DNA from: Anthonomus grandis grandis
Taxonomy: Eukaryota > Arthropoda > Insecta > Coleoptera > Curculionidae
NCBI RefSeq assembly: GCF_022605725.1
Contig: NC_065547.1
Coordinates: 17,091,167 to 17,155,166, forward strand
DNA: 64,000 nucleotides
Direction: 5' to 3'
Position numbers and translations under genes: made by a program. Below the pieces are notes generated by a model. It saw only the letters and a program-made list of their open reading frames with translations, was not told the DNA's origin and made no database searches. Positions 41,001 through 56,000 of the stretch are shown in pieces (the first letter of the stretch is position 1; each line of letters begins with the position of its first letter).

Positions 41001-44000
41001 AGGACAGTTGTAACCTTATCTTTCAATAATAAATCACTGACCCGGATTAAAACCTTTTAACGGAATTACGGAGTTAAAGGCGCCACACTTCTTTATTAAA
41101 TGGTGATAAACGAAGTAATAATCATAAGAATACTCCAAGCAGAAATGTAGGGTTTAAAGAATGTCATACATTTCCACAAATAAAGAAAATATTTAAGACG
41201 CTCGATATTCTAATAGAACAAACTATAGCAAAGGTAGAGGTCGTTCCGCTAAAAAAGATATAGGATTGCCAATTTTCGGTAATAGTTTGCCATTACTCAT
41301 AATATATGTGTCTAAAAAGGGGCTATATAACTTTAACATGGAAATGCGTAATATCATCCGTACCCTACGAAGTAAAGTTAAAATATATGTTTTCATTCCA
41401 TTTGTTATTTTCATAAAAGGTAATTTTTTTAATCTCCTTAGTAGAAATCTGATTTTTTTTTAAAAATTGATCGAAACAAAAAACATTTTTTGATTCGATT
41501 GGAAATCCAAGAGAAATTAAAAACTATAATAATTCTCATAAGCAACCGATGTGGTGTAAGAATTGTCTAAATTTGACCTTATTAATTCATAAAGAATTTG
41601 TTTAATATAAAATTTATTATTTGAAATAATTGGAACTATCCTTAAAAAGTTTTCTCTATGTAAGGGCAGAAATATTTAAAGCAATCTCAAAATGTATGGG
41701 AAATAATGTAATCTTAGTAATTCATGCAATTTTTCCCAAAATTTTTAGAACTTGGCCAAAAAAAGAAAATTATAAATTTTTTTAAAAATATATAACTGTT
41801 TTATCTAGAAATCCATATTTTTATATAAGAAATTTTTAAATGAGCATCAAATATTATGGATGTACAACAAAATGCGGTAACTATTTTAACTAACATGGCA
41901 ACTTTTATATTTCTGTATATCAAATAAATTTATCGGTGAACAAACTTAAGGCATCAAAACAAAAGCATCCAACAAAAGCAGGCACCAAAAAATACACAAA
42001 GCTTACAAAAAATCTAAATGAGCTTCTAATTTTCAAAACCAGTTTACCAAAATACCAACTAAACTTCAAAAACTCTAAATGACCATCTAATTTTCAAATT
42101 AATTTCAATTAAAATATTATATAATCATCAATTTTGTTTCTTAAAAGTTTTTATTTTGCATTCGGCAACAGCTTTCGTTAATGAATTACAAAAAAATCCG
42201 GCAACGTGCGTTTATACTGGAGCGACAGTTAACTGCGTTTGGGATTCCCATATACGTTTATTCGTTATGGTGTATATAATATTTCAGTAGTATAAACAGT
42301 TGTTTTATGCACCGTTTTATTCGTTTTAAACATTAAATAATCATGGAACTCGATACTGTTTTACCCAGGAATAGTTCTGATGACAATATTCAAATAAAGA
42401 ATGAAATAGAAATTCCTTCATATCGTTCGGACAGTGATTCGGAGATTGAAGAATTAGAAACAAAAAAAAAAGCGTGGCGAGAGTAAGCAGTGGCTCTTTG
42501 TAAGAAAATTTGCATGTGTTAAAGAAGCGGAGGAAGTTGTTCGTGCAGAAAATACTTGGTCTATTTTAATAACACATATGACTGAAGAAGGAAAGAAAAG
42601 GTTTTATCGCTGTAAAACGTCGTGGCCCTCAGTGCGCGGCACAAATTTAATTACTGTTTGAAGCTACATCAAATGCTGTTTTGCTCTATCGTGTAGAGGC
42701 TGCCCATAACCACGAGTCGATTGGAATTCGTTCTGATTACGGAATAAGTCAGGAAGTTTCAGACAGAAATAAACAAACTATTTGATTTACATTTGAAGCC
42801 TAAAGCTATTCTAAAAAGTTTTAGTAAGATGGAGGGAGTAAAATTACCATCAATGAAACAATTGAACAATTATCTATCAAGTCGTAGACGTATTAAATAC
42901 GGTTCCTTAACTATAAGTCTAGGAGAACTGGAGCGATGGATATTAAATCATACAGCAGTTCCCGAGGACATACACCAAGTGTTTGTACTTTCTTATTATA
43001 TATTCGAGAATGAACCAATGTCCTTTCGCTTTGCATTATCTACAAAACATTCACTGGGGTTAGCAGAAGGTCATGCAAATATTATCCATGCTGATGCGAC
43101 ATACAAATTGATTTGGCAAGGGTTCCCGGTATTAGTTGTAGGAACTACAGATAAACATAGAAAATTTCATCCGATATGTGTAGGAGTTTCGACAAACCAG
43201 CGTCAGGAAGGTTTTACCATGTTATTTAATAGTTTAAAAGAATAGGTTTTGTTTGTAAACGGACATTCTCTACAACCGTCGGTATTAGTTTGTGATGCCG
43301 CAAAGAGCATCAAAAATGCTTTTACCGAAGTCTTTGGTCCTGAACCCATTGTGAGAATGTGTTGGGCATGTGCAAAAACAAAAATGCAAACCAGGGTTGA
43401 ACAAACTTGCTCAGACAAAAACGACCGAAAGAATATATTACAAGACATTGATGCTTTACAGTCCGTTACTTCTCCGGAACATTTTACTAGCGCATCACTG
43501 CTTTTTATGAGGAAATGGAAAACCCAAACTAAGTTTATTGAATACTTCAAAGAAGAGTGGTTAACTCAAAATCGCAATTGGTACCTAGGTGCTGCCCCAG
43601 GATCACCAGCCACAAACAACGCACTGGAATCGTTTAATAGAACCATAAAAGATAGCAATACATTACGCGAAAGATTTTCTTTGTCTCGTTAACGAATGGT
43701 CCTGCAAAACTACAGAGAAGTCCTTTTCAATTATTCCGCTTATTAAACTTCCTGATTGGACAAAAGCATATCAATGGGCAAAATTAAAGAAAAAAATAAA
43801 GGTGTTAGATGCTGACACGAAGAACAATGTCTATATAGTACCAGGAGGTCAAGTATTGGATGTTCAGGCTGAAAAATCTTGAGAAACTTTTGATAAATTG
43901 AAAGAATTTTGTTTTTCCACTTGGAGAGTAACAATTCCCAAAGAAAAAGATGATTGGATGAATGGTAGCTGCAATTGTCCACAGTTTTTTCAGATGTATA

Positions 44001-47000
44001 TGTGCAAACATCTTCTGGGCCTAGCAATTAGATTAAAATATACAGTTCCGCCTTTAGAGGTAAAAAATATCCATATTGGACAAAAAAGAAAGCGTGGACG
44101 TCCATCAAAATCCAAACCTGCTTTGGTAATTCAGTGATGTTTTTAATTTATTGAAGTCTTATTAATAATTTATTTAATGTTCACTCTTTTTTGTTTTGTG
44201 GTTCAAATACTGTTTTAAAAATGGCCTTTTTTGTCCTTTTTGTTTTATAAATAGAATACAATAAAGTATATTTGTGATGACTATTTTTGTTTTATTTTAT
44301 GCTCACTAGCTTTTGTCATATTATAAAGTATGAAGTTCAAACAGTTTTTAGAAGCTTTATTATTTAAATAGCTATCCAGATTAGTATAAAACAGTTGACA
44401 ATATTAATTTTATTATATGCTAAAGATTAGATGCTCAATAAGTATGCTCCACCCAGTTTTTAAACGCGCTAAAAAGTATAAAAACTGATGTTCGATTAAA
44501 TACTACCCTTTTTTATACAGTGGGAATTTTAATGTTGTGGGAATTAAATGTGAAAATGTGGAGGATAGCCCTCCAATAAACTTTATATTGTAATCTTAAA
44601 ACTCAAAATAAAAAGTGTTATATACGATTTTTCCAAAAAGGAACAGAAAAGAACTTATTGGCAATTTTTGATTTCTGAGCAAACTCGAACTAGAAAAGCA
44701 TAAAAATTTTTGAAAATTTCAGAGAAAAAAAATGTGGTTTCATCATTATACAGAATTTTTGAAAAAATTGTCTATGCAATATCGATGAAATTATTAATCA
44801 TTTGCCATATGGTGAGAGAAAATTTTAAAAAAAACTTTTGAGCATAGAAATACGACCAAGTAAGAATTTTTCCATAATATTCATAAACTATTTAAATATT
44901 GTTTCCTACGAAACCTGAAAAAATTAAAAAATTAATTTGCACGAAAACATGTTAATTGGAAATTTGGGAAAAGGAAGATATTTAGTCTATTCTAGTTAAT
45001 TTCGTTTGAGTAGCAAAACCGTCATCACCACATTACATTTCAATAAAAAATATATATGATATGGAATTTACTGATATTTGCAACAATGCACTGCCTTCTA
45101 AAACAATTTTTCAAACAAGTACCACTTAAGTTTTCTCAGAACGTTAAGCATGTATCTTTAGTTTCATACTCAAATGTCAAAAGTGACCCTAATTATTTGA
45201 AAGAAAATAAAAATTATTTCAGGAGTATCAAACACATAAAAAATTAATTTCACTACCTGGAAAACCTTTAAAACTGAGCATAACTATATAGAGAAAATTA
45301 TCGCAGGAGCTTAAAACATATAAAAGTGTAACTCGACTGCCTGGAATAATTTCATGAATAACATTGTATTTTGTAACTCAATAATGTTGTAGATCATTTT
45401 TGTACTTTTTTAAGATGATAGGCTGTTCTGTCAGTAATTGCGGTTGTTCTACTGTAATTTTGCACTTTCAAGTTAGTGAAGTTTGTAGAAACATACTTAA
45501 GAAAATTGAAAAAGATGAGAGGTATTATTAAAAATCTGAAAATTGGAAAAATTTTAACTTTTTTTCAAGGTGAAAAAGCTAAAATTTGAAAACGGTTAAT
45601 CTAACATAGTTGGTTCCTCGAGCCGGATTTGTTTAAATATAGCGTTTTATTCGACTTCAGAAATCCTCTTCAATAACTTTCTAATTTATTTTTTTTCTTG
45701 TTTTTCTATATTTAAGTCACAGCGTCTCACATAGGTGGTCCTTTGAGCCAGCTTGGTTAAAATAAGTTAAAATATATAGTTTCATTTAATTTTAAAAAAT
45801 CCGACAAAGAAAGTGACTTTTACTGAACAAAAAATTCATTTGCTTGAAACATCTTAAGGTCTCCAACTGGCTGTATCAAGCTGACCTTTGCAGTAAAAAA
45901 TAGAAAATGATTTCACTATTCAATATATTTTATTTGATCCTAGTTTAGGTCTGCAAACTTTACATGTGCCAATTTTTAAATTTGCTTAATACTTTACATT
46001 AAAATACCTTATTCACCCTGACCATTGTGGCTTAAGATTAAGAAAATAGATCAGCTGTCCCTTGGGATGAAAGGGTTGTTGCCACATCTTGAAACTGATG
46101 CTGTATTAATATTTTTAATCCGCAAAATAGGGAAAGTACTTAATATTCATCATTGGAAAAATTTAAAATTATTTCAAGAGTTTGAAATACTTGAAAAATA
46201 ACCTGAAATGTAAAAATGTCAAGTGTCTCTAACTACGTGGAAAAAAATAAAAATTGGATATTTAAGAACATTTTAACATCAATTTAACATGGTTGGTCCT
46301 TTGAGTCAGATCTAGACTACAATTTGACTATTAGGTTGTACAATGCCCAAAAAAGTCTTTGATGAATATAAAAATTATATGGATTCTAACTTAAATTTCC
46401 AACAAGGTTCTGCGTTTGCAAACATTCCGACAATATTGGCAAATGATATCGTTGGTTTGATATCGTTTGTTAATATTACAAAATATTTTATACGTATTTT
46501 AAGTACCGCTTTCATTCAGTCCCAGAACGTTAACCATTCGCCTTTATTCTCAAGCAAATAGAAATTAATAAAATTGAAAATTTCATGGGCCATTAACGAG
46601 TTTATGATTCAACAATCAACACGAGTCACTTTCTATTTAATGACCCTAATTTTTTATGAATTTATTATTAATTTTGCAAATACTACTACTGATGTAATTA
46701 TAATAATAGATGTTCCCATGCTCCAAAATTTTTCACTAATGTAGCAGCAAATGTAGGTTGTGTGAAAGTAAAATTGCAGCAGTAACACGTAATTAATGAA
46801 GTCTACAGTCAATAATTAATAATGCAGACATTGTTTTGTTAAAAATGATATTGTAATATTATTAAGTAATTACGCTCATCTGGGTACAATATTAAATACT
46901 TTTCAGTGAAAACTTATAAAATATGACCTGACGAAAGCTCAATCAAGTAAAACTACCGATTACATAATTAAAATCTGGTTTGTTACAAATACATAAACTC

Positions 47001-50000
47001 AAGGTTTGTTTGTTACATTCTAGTTTATGTACAATATGCACCTTTTTTTGTATATTTGAGATGAATTTTGTTTTTTTTTTGCAGGAAGTAACGTTACGGG
47101 AAGGCTCCCAAACGACGGAATGGTGGGCCAGGCCTCCCGTAGTACCAATGATCAAAGTTTACATTTACAATGTAACGAACGCCGACGAGTTTCTCAATAA
47201 TGGTTCGAAGCCTATTGTGGATGAATTGGGGCCATATGTTTATTTGTAAGTATATCTTCTCTTGATGAATGAAAAAAAAGGTCCTTCCAGCGGGATATCT
47301 CCCAAATAACTTCACACTATTTGGATTGTTTCTTTAATTATTAGAAACTTGATTTCTGATTGTTAAATACTATTTAAACTGGCATTTACATATTCAAGGT
47401 GAAAATAAAAATATTTAAAATGCCAACACAACTCATCACATAACTTGTCCTTCCAGCTGGATTTATATAATTTATTGACAAAAATGAAAAACTATCAATC
47501 CCGAAGCATCAAACATAAATGAAACACATAAAACATTATCTCTAACTAGTTGAAAATTTTTTTAGTGACTGACAGGAATACAGAGAAAATTCTTATAAAA
47601 AAATATCCTAGTAATAATTTTCAACTGGCTGGAAAAGTTTCAAAAGTAACTCTCTTAATATAACTCATTTAGAAAACTGCCTTATTCAATCTATTTTCTT
47701 TGATCTAAACGGCATAGGATCTTTTAACAATTTTTTACAGTACATTAAAATCCATATGCTCCCAGACTATTGAATTGTCTACCCGGTTTTTTTGACTGAA
47801 AGCGTTGTTGCCACTGGTGCTCTATTAATGTCCCTAATGCTCTTTTATTCAGAAAAAAAAGCAAAAAAAAAAACGTAGCATTGAACATTGGAAAAATAAA
47901 AAATATTCGAGAAGTTTGAAACACCTGAAAAACCTTAACTGCCTAGAAAAGTGTTAAAAGAAGCCAGAAAAAATGCAAAATTATTCCAGATGCTTAAAAC
48001 AGATGAGAAATCATATTAACCTCCAGGAGAACTTTCAGAACTATTCCAGGGCTTGAAACACATGAAAATTCTCACCAACTTCTAGGAAAACTTTCAAAAC
48101 TCAGTTGAACTTTCTGGAAAAAATGAAAATTTATTCCAGAACTTTGAAACGCATAAAAAACCACCTTCCAAAAACTTTTTGGAAAATTTTAAAAAGTGAG
48201 CCTACCTACTTAGATTACAATAAAAATTCTTCCAGGAGCTTAAAACATAAGAGAAATGACATTAACTTACAGGAAAACTTTCCGTCAGTATTAGTCTTTT
48301 GACAGACTATCATACTGAAGAAGTATGATTTTCTAGATATCTAGGGGTACTAATGAGTAATAGTTACGATTCAACGAGGGAAGTCCTATCAAGAATTGAA
48401 TAGGCCAGGAGGATATTTATCTGCATGAAGGACTTCTGCATCTCAGGCGTGACCTAGACCTAAGTCTTTGAATCCAAATAATACGATGCTACGCATTCCC
48501 CATCCTCCCTTACGACTGCGAAAGCTGGATCCTTAACCTCTCGCTAGAAAAACGGATTAGAGCTTTCGAAATGTATCTTTATAGGAGAATACTACGCATA
48601 TCCTGGATCGAAAGAACAAGTTCTCAATAAAATGCAGAAAGACAAGGAGCTGATGCTCAAAATCAAAGAGCGCAACTTAAGATATATTGAGACAAGATAG
48701 ATATGAAATACTTCGGTTAATTATCGAGGTTAATTTAATTGGTCACTTCTGTTCAACTGACCTGATTAAGCTTATAAACGCACAAAAATTAAGACAGGCA
48801 TGGCACGTAAGAACCAGAGAATAGACTTGTCGCTTAATATGGGACAGAGCACCAGAAGGAAGGCGACTACTTGGAGGACTGAGACAAATGGTTATATATT
48901 AACCAATTGTATATACTTAGTTTATATCAGTCTTTTACCATCATCTATCCATCTGGTCTGTGATCGTCCGTTGTTGCCCTGGCTAGTCCATGATCTTTAT
49001 TCTCTTCCTCTATGTGTTTAACGAGAGTCCTCCATCCTAGCTTTATGACATCCATCACTTTAGATCTACGGCGAATTTGTTCTCAATTTGTTCGTTCTAT
49101 TTAGTTCGTTTACTTTTATCTCTTAAACATATCATTTAACGCAAGTGTAAACAATTTTGGTGAGATGGATTCGCTCTGCCTGATTCCTCTGCCAAGTTTA
49201 TTCTTGTTTGCCTCTAGTCCTATTCTAGTCCTGCAATGCAACTTTGTAGTTGCATTGCAGGACAAGCAACTACAAAGTAGCTTTATCATATATGATTTTA
49301 ATAAAAAATGTGTAGAAAAAGATAATTAAAATCATTCCAGGAGCTAAAATTTTACCTCGATTGTCTGGACAAATATCAAAAATGACGCTGACTATCTGGA
49401 TAAAATTAAAAATGATTCTAGGACTTGATAAAAAATTATCCTCGATGACAAGGGAACATCACCGATCTTAGTAATTTTTACCCAATAAGCCTCCTCTTGC
49501 AAGTTTTAAAACTGTTCAAAGAAATGTCACAAAAATAATAACAAACAAGTTCGACCTCTACCAGCCAAGAGAGCAGGCAGGTTTTTGAAGAGGGTTTTGC
49601 ACAATAATCATCTACGGAATACAACAAACTCATTGTTCTAATTTTTTTCGATATAAGTAAGCATTTGACAGTGTAAATCCTGCAAATCATGACAAAGACA
49701 CGTATGGACACCAGATGCACAACAGTCAAACAAATTTTTCCATCATATTAAAATCCCATATGCGCCCGGCCTAATGCGGCTTTAGATTAAAGAAAACAGA
49801 TGATCTCACTTTTGGGCTGAAAGCCTTGTTGCCACATTTGGAAACTGGTGCCGTTTTAATGTTTTATTCAGAGAAAATGGCGAAAAGAAGAACTTAACAT
49901 TCAACATTGGATTAAAAGTTATTCCAGATGCTTTGAAATACCTGAAAAATTGCCTGAACTACCTAGAAAAGTGTTAACTTCTCACAACGTAGAAAAAATG

Positions 50001-53000
50001 AAAAATTATTCCATGTACTTGAAACGAATGAGAAATCACATTAACCTCTAGGAGAACCTTAACTTCCTGGAAAAAGTAAAAAATGTTCCAGGAACTTGAA
50101 ATGAAACAATAACAACGAACAAACAGGAATTTCTCAAAATAGCTAAAGCGTTTTACGCCAAACTATATAGCGACAAAGATATGAGGGAACATAATGCAGA
50201 CATTCCTAGGATTCAAAATCAATGCTCAGAGGACATCCCAGAAATTACTTTAGGCTAATTTGCAGGAGCACTCTGAAATATAAAAAATAATAAAGTTTCA
50301 GGAGATGATGGAATAAGTACTTTGCATAAGATTTATTAGTTCAAAACCTGTCTAGTAAAAGGTACAGTAGCGGGTTAAAGCCGTGATAATTATCCGAAGA
50401 GGGCTTCGCAGAAATGATCATCCACATCGCCATTGTTCTAATATTTGTCGACTATAAAAAGACATTTGACACTGTAAATAAAAGAAAAATCCTGCAAGCC
50501 TTAACAAAGACACGTATAAGCCACAAGTGCACAACAGCCAAATAAATTTTTACATTACGTTAAAATACCATATGCTTTAGATTAAAGAAAATTGATGATC
50601 TCTCTCTTGGGCGGAAAGCGTTGCTATCACATTTTGAAACTGGTGCTGTTTCAATGTTTTATTCAGAGAAAATATTCCAGGTGGTTGAAACAGATGAAAA
50701 ATCACATTAACCTCCAGGACAACTTTCAAAATTAACCCTAATATCCTGGAAAAAAGCAATAATGATTCTATGAGCATGAAACGCATAAAAAATCACCTCA
50801 ACAGGAAGTAATTGGAAAAGTTTAAAAAGCGATGCTACTTATTTATAAGAAAATAAAAATTATTATAAAAACTTCAAATACATAAAATATTGCATTAACT
50901 TCCTGGAAAAAAGTCAAAAGTGATCCTGACTATTTGGAAAAAATTATAGATTATTCTAGGGCTTGAACAAACATGAAAAATCACGTTAGCTTGCAGAAAA
51001 GCTTTACAAAATGACCTTAATTTGAAATATTTTAGGAGCTGGATATGCATGAAAAAATCTTTTGGAATAGTTGGAAAAATGATGCTATTTACTTAACAGA
51101 AAATACAATTGATTCCAGGAGCGTGAAACCATAAAAATTACCTTAACTGCCTGGAAAATTTTGAAAAGTAACACCCAGTTTGTATTTTGTAACTATTATA
51201 AGTGGTGTCTCGACATACATAAATCTATACATAGAGATAAATAAGTGTATAAATCTATATATAGACATGAACCAAAATCGAATATTCGAATAGAGCAAGC
51301 GACAACGCAAGAAATCCAGATTAAGAAAGACAAGGATGTATACTCTCACCAATCCTATTCAACTTATAGGTACTCAGAAGCTGTCATAACCAGAGCATTT
51401 TCAGAGCAAGATATAGGTGCTAAAATAAATGGCATCCAAGTAAACAGAAACTCCAAAAGATCTTCAGATACTAATTAATTTAATAGTACAATGCAGCGAA
51501 GAATACGGATTATCACTTAACATCAGCAAAACAAAAATAATGGTATCTAAATTACCACAAAACTTCTCTGATATGGTAAAAAAAATCAAGGAAAATAATG
51601 ATGGCTCGGAAGAAGTCAGGATCAGAGTGGAAAAAGCTAATGCCACATTTACGAAAATGAAGAAGGTGTTGTGCGAATGAGATGTTAGCCTGAAGCTTAA
51701 AATTCTCTTTGTGAGATGTTACGTGTTGTCGGTTCTTTCCCAAGGAATTGAAGCGTGGACATTGAAAAAGGTCGATACCAAGAGATATTTACTATTAAAA
51801 AGCGAAACTGCAATACTTGGGACATGTTATGAGCGAAGATAAGTACCATTTACTGCAAACTCTTATCCAAGAAAAAATAATGGGCTAACGACCCATAGAA
51901 AGAAGAAGGAATGGTTGAAGAACTTAAAAGAATGGTACAATTACAACAACTGCCAACTGTTTAGATCTGCAGTATCATAAATACGTTTAGCTTTGATGAT
52001 AGCCAAATTTCGGAACAAAGGCCTAAAAAAAGAAGATGAAGATAATAAGATTGTAGTTGGTCTACTGAATCTGGCACTTTTTAATACATTAACCTTCTTT
52101 CTAACTTCTTGCTATATGAATATCCTCATCATTTTTCTTCTATAACTAAATCAAATCATACTCCCTGTTATAATTGGTCCTTCAAACCGGATCTGGGCCA
52201 TAACTGGACTCTTCTGTTAGGTTGTACAGTACCAAAAAAGATTTTAAAATATGCCAAAACCTTCTGCAATTGGTAATTAATTCTTACTTAACATCTCCAA
52301 TCAATGTAAATACCGTAATATAATAAAAAGCAAATGCCGACAACAAGTCCCGTTTAATACATACTAGTGACGTAAGTAATTACTTAACCCACACCAAAAG
52401 AAAGCTTGAGATCGACCCAGGGCGGGTTACACAATGTGAAAGTTTAACAAAAGTCGTGGAAATTATTAATTTATTTTTTCATTAGTTTTTAATTAGTATC
52501 AGTCGAGCATGTGAATCCCACAATGAAATAATACGTTTTCTCACAAGAGTCTTAGTGTCTTACACATAAAAAGACATAGAATACAGTTTTGGCAATTTTT
52601 AATGGCGCTTGCGTCACTTTTCCTTACCGCACGTGAACGTATTTTAAATTTTATAATAAATTTTTTCAGATAAAGTACGTTACGTGATAGGACTATAAAT
52701 TGTTGTTACTTAAGACCGTATCCGGTAGTTTTAGAAGGGTTTTAAGATCTTTAGATGAAAATTTCGTTTGATGATAAATAATTTCTACTTTTACAAGGTC
52801 TAAGTTTATAAACTGTCGTTTAAAGTTCAATCGAAAGTTGATAACTTTTTGATTTATACTTTCTAAGAAATCATACTGCTTGCAGCCCTCGCAACACAAA
52901 AAAATCCTAGAACTAACATTTTTCATTAACTATCTATAATTGATTCAATTAAAAGCCTTTAAGAAATCAATTGTTTTACTTCCCAAGCAAAAAGCTTAAA

Positions 53001-56000
53001 TGATTAATAATTTTTTAATATGATAAAAAATGAATAATTAATATGCTTTCTTTATCTGAACAGCGTAGCCATAGTTCTTTTTTAAGAATTCTTTAGGCCG
53101 TATACCTCGAATATACCTTATAATATTTATAAGTATCAATATTTTCTATAAAATATTATCAAGTGTATCTATAAAACCAACTTTGAACTGTATAAATTAT
53201 ATGGCTTAAAAGATATAGATTTTTTACAATAAATAAATAATAATTCTCCTATGAAAATCCTTATCGGACTATTATTCAGAGTATCAACGGTTATTTGCAA
53301 GTTTTTATTTCTTCTGAGCGATTAATGAGCCACTGGTTTAAGTTGCTAGGGCTATTTTGTGTTCCCTTTTTTGCAACTAAGGAAAAAGGATTTAAACTCA
53401 AATTAGAAAAAAATTCGTGACAGTACGGGCCTGAATATTGCCTAGAAAGATGTAAATATGCATATGCGTACGAGAGAGATGAGGATACAAAACTTTAAGT
53501 GTGTGATGGGAGGAACTGTCACATGTACATTCTTTATCTCTGTCTTCTAAAATGAAGCGTAAAACAAATAGCTAGCTGCGTAAACAATCGAAATGTCTCG
53601 ATTTGCTTCTTATTTAGTCCAAAGCTTATGAGTAAATTGCCACGTATCTGTGCTTACTACATTACATTAATAAATCATATGCGCTCGGACTATTGCAACT
53701 TCACTTTAAAGAAAATAGATTATGCGCCCTTTCTTGGGCTATAAGTAGTGTTGTGACTTCCATTTTTTAAACTGGTGCTGTGATAATATACTCAATGCTC
53801 TTTTCTTTCAGAGAAAAATGGGAAAAGAAGAACGTAACATTCAACAACAATGGAACCGTGACTTTCCATCAAGAGAAAATCTATCAATTTGACGAAGCCT
53901 TATCTTCAGGGTCCGAAGATGACGTCGTCGTGGTACCAAACATTCCTATGCTGGTGAGTACTACTAGAAACTTCTCATAATATTAGAAGATATAATTGTA
54001 CTAGAGTTGTTACTGTGACTTAATTTTTACTTTTATTGCAGAGTGCCACCTCACAGTCCAAACACGCAGCAAGATTTTTAAGGTTGGCGATGGCCAGCAT
54101 CATGGACATTTTAAAGATCAAACCTTTCGTTGAAGTATCCGTCGGGCAACTTCTATGGGGATACGAGGATCCGCTGTTGAAGTTGGCCAAAGACGTTGTT
54201 CCTAAAGAACAGAAGCTACCTTATGAGGAGTTCGGGCTTATGTATAATGTAAGTGAAGAAGATTTTTTAATGTGAAATATTAGATTACAAGTTGCCAGCT
54301 TTGTTATTTTCTATAAAATGCTCTATTTAATATTATTCATTTGGATTCTATGTGAAATTTGATGCATATCATGCCATAATTCGGTTGAAGAGTTTTCGAG
54401 ATGATTCCAACCCCTAAGATAGATGACCTTGATATTTTCACTAAGAAGTACCCCAGAATCACCGACCTTGTCCTTCTGTCCTTCTCCCTTGTCTTTTTCC
54501 CAGGCCAAATTATTAAGTGCCTCAGAGATTTGTCTTTTACTGAGGCCGAGACATGGTTCGGGGATTATGAAGGGGAAATCTTGCCTTTCCAGTTCGTCGG
54601 CCCGCTCGTTGCCCTCGACACCCGGGTGTTCTGAGACCCACCTCAGTCTCACTTTCCTGTGTGCTGCAAGTTTTTCCGATGCGTCTATGCATTTCTGAAC
54701 TAGCGCTGAGCTGACGCTGGGTTTCTGGATCGCCTTGAGGGCAGCTTGACTATCAGAGTAGATGCAAATCCCCCCGTTACCCTCCAAACCTTCTCGTTTG
54801 TTTGCTACTTCAAGTATAGCAAACAGTTTCTCTTGGAAAACTGTGGCGTGTTTCCCTAGCTGAAAGGATTCCCCTGTGTTCGTTTCAATCCTGTACACTC
54901 CGGCGCCGGCCGAATTGGTGCTTTTCATCCATGATCCTACTGTGTACCAAGCCTGGAAACCACTTGGCTCTTTAATTGGGTTCGCCGACCATTCTTCCCT
55001 TGTCGGGATTTCGACTTAAATCCCCTTCTTTACCTTTAGTTTGCTACTCGCTAGTGTATCTGGATGTTAGAATTGGTATGTTCTTACACATCCTGAGAGC
55101 AATTGTTATAAGGCCTTGTTCTAAGTGAACATTGCGCCACTCTCCTCTATCCTTCATCCTTTTATGCGCCGCCATGGCCTCCCTATCAATCCAAACTGGG
55201 AGGTTCGGTAGCACAAGCAGAATATTTAGTGGTGTCGCAGGTATTGTTCTTATGGCTTCAGTAATTCTTAAACAGACCAGTCTTTGCAGTCTAGTCAGCT
55301 TTTGGGCGTTGATGACCTTTAATGCGGCTGGCCACCATACCACAGATCCGTATGAGATCCTCGATCGTATAACTGCAGTATAAAGCCACTGAAGAACATA
55401 AGGTTTTAGACACCATCTTGCACCTATTGTTCGCCGTAACTACCATATTAGGGCTGTTGCTTTATTAACTGCCTGCTCTACGTGAGTAAATCGTTTTGAT
55501 AAGCTTCGATATGTATGTCAGGAGGGAAAAGTGGACTGTATTTTTTAGTTGTTAATTGGAATAAAAGATACTTACAATTCTCTGGATCAACACTCTTTGA
55601 CCGGCCGTCTGCACTTCTTGTATCAGGTGAAAGAAAGGTGGGTTTAAGGAGAAGAAATGGAGGTTGACACTGATCAAATTAAATTTTAGTTGTACAAAGG
55701 ATAAACTATACGTGACCGCGTTTTAAGATTAAGTGAAGTTAATATTTAAAAATGTCAAAAGAACAAAAACATTCCGTCGAATTGATGTGAAATGCCTCTG
55801 TCGAAAACGATCTACAGAGTGTGTACTTGTTTAAAAACGTTATTTTATAAATAGAAAAATTAATAAAAAATAGTTAGCCAATTAAATTTAAAAATAAATA
55901 CATCCAAATTAATAAAAAAGAACAGTGAGTTTTGAACGTAAGCTTGCTGTATATAATAAATTCCAAGTATTTGACCTGCTGCCTCAAAGTTAGGCGAGTC

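Noticed and set aside
46343..46561. 72-codon open frame, considered as an extra receptor exon
   Set aside because: Exons 2 and 3 already join in phase and complete the conserved N-terminus; the frame starts inside a repeated motif region.
49872..49910. Exon-4-like stretch considered as a functional alternative exon
   Set aside because: No donor follows in a usable frame and the copy is followed by short-unit repeats; treated as a decayed duplicate.
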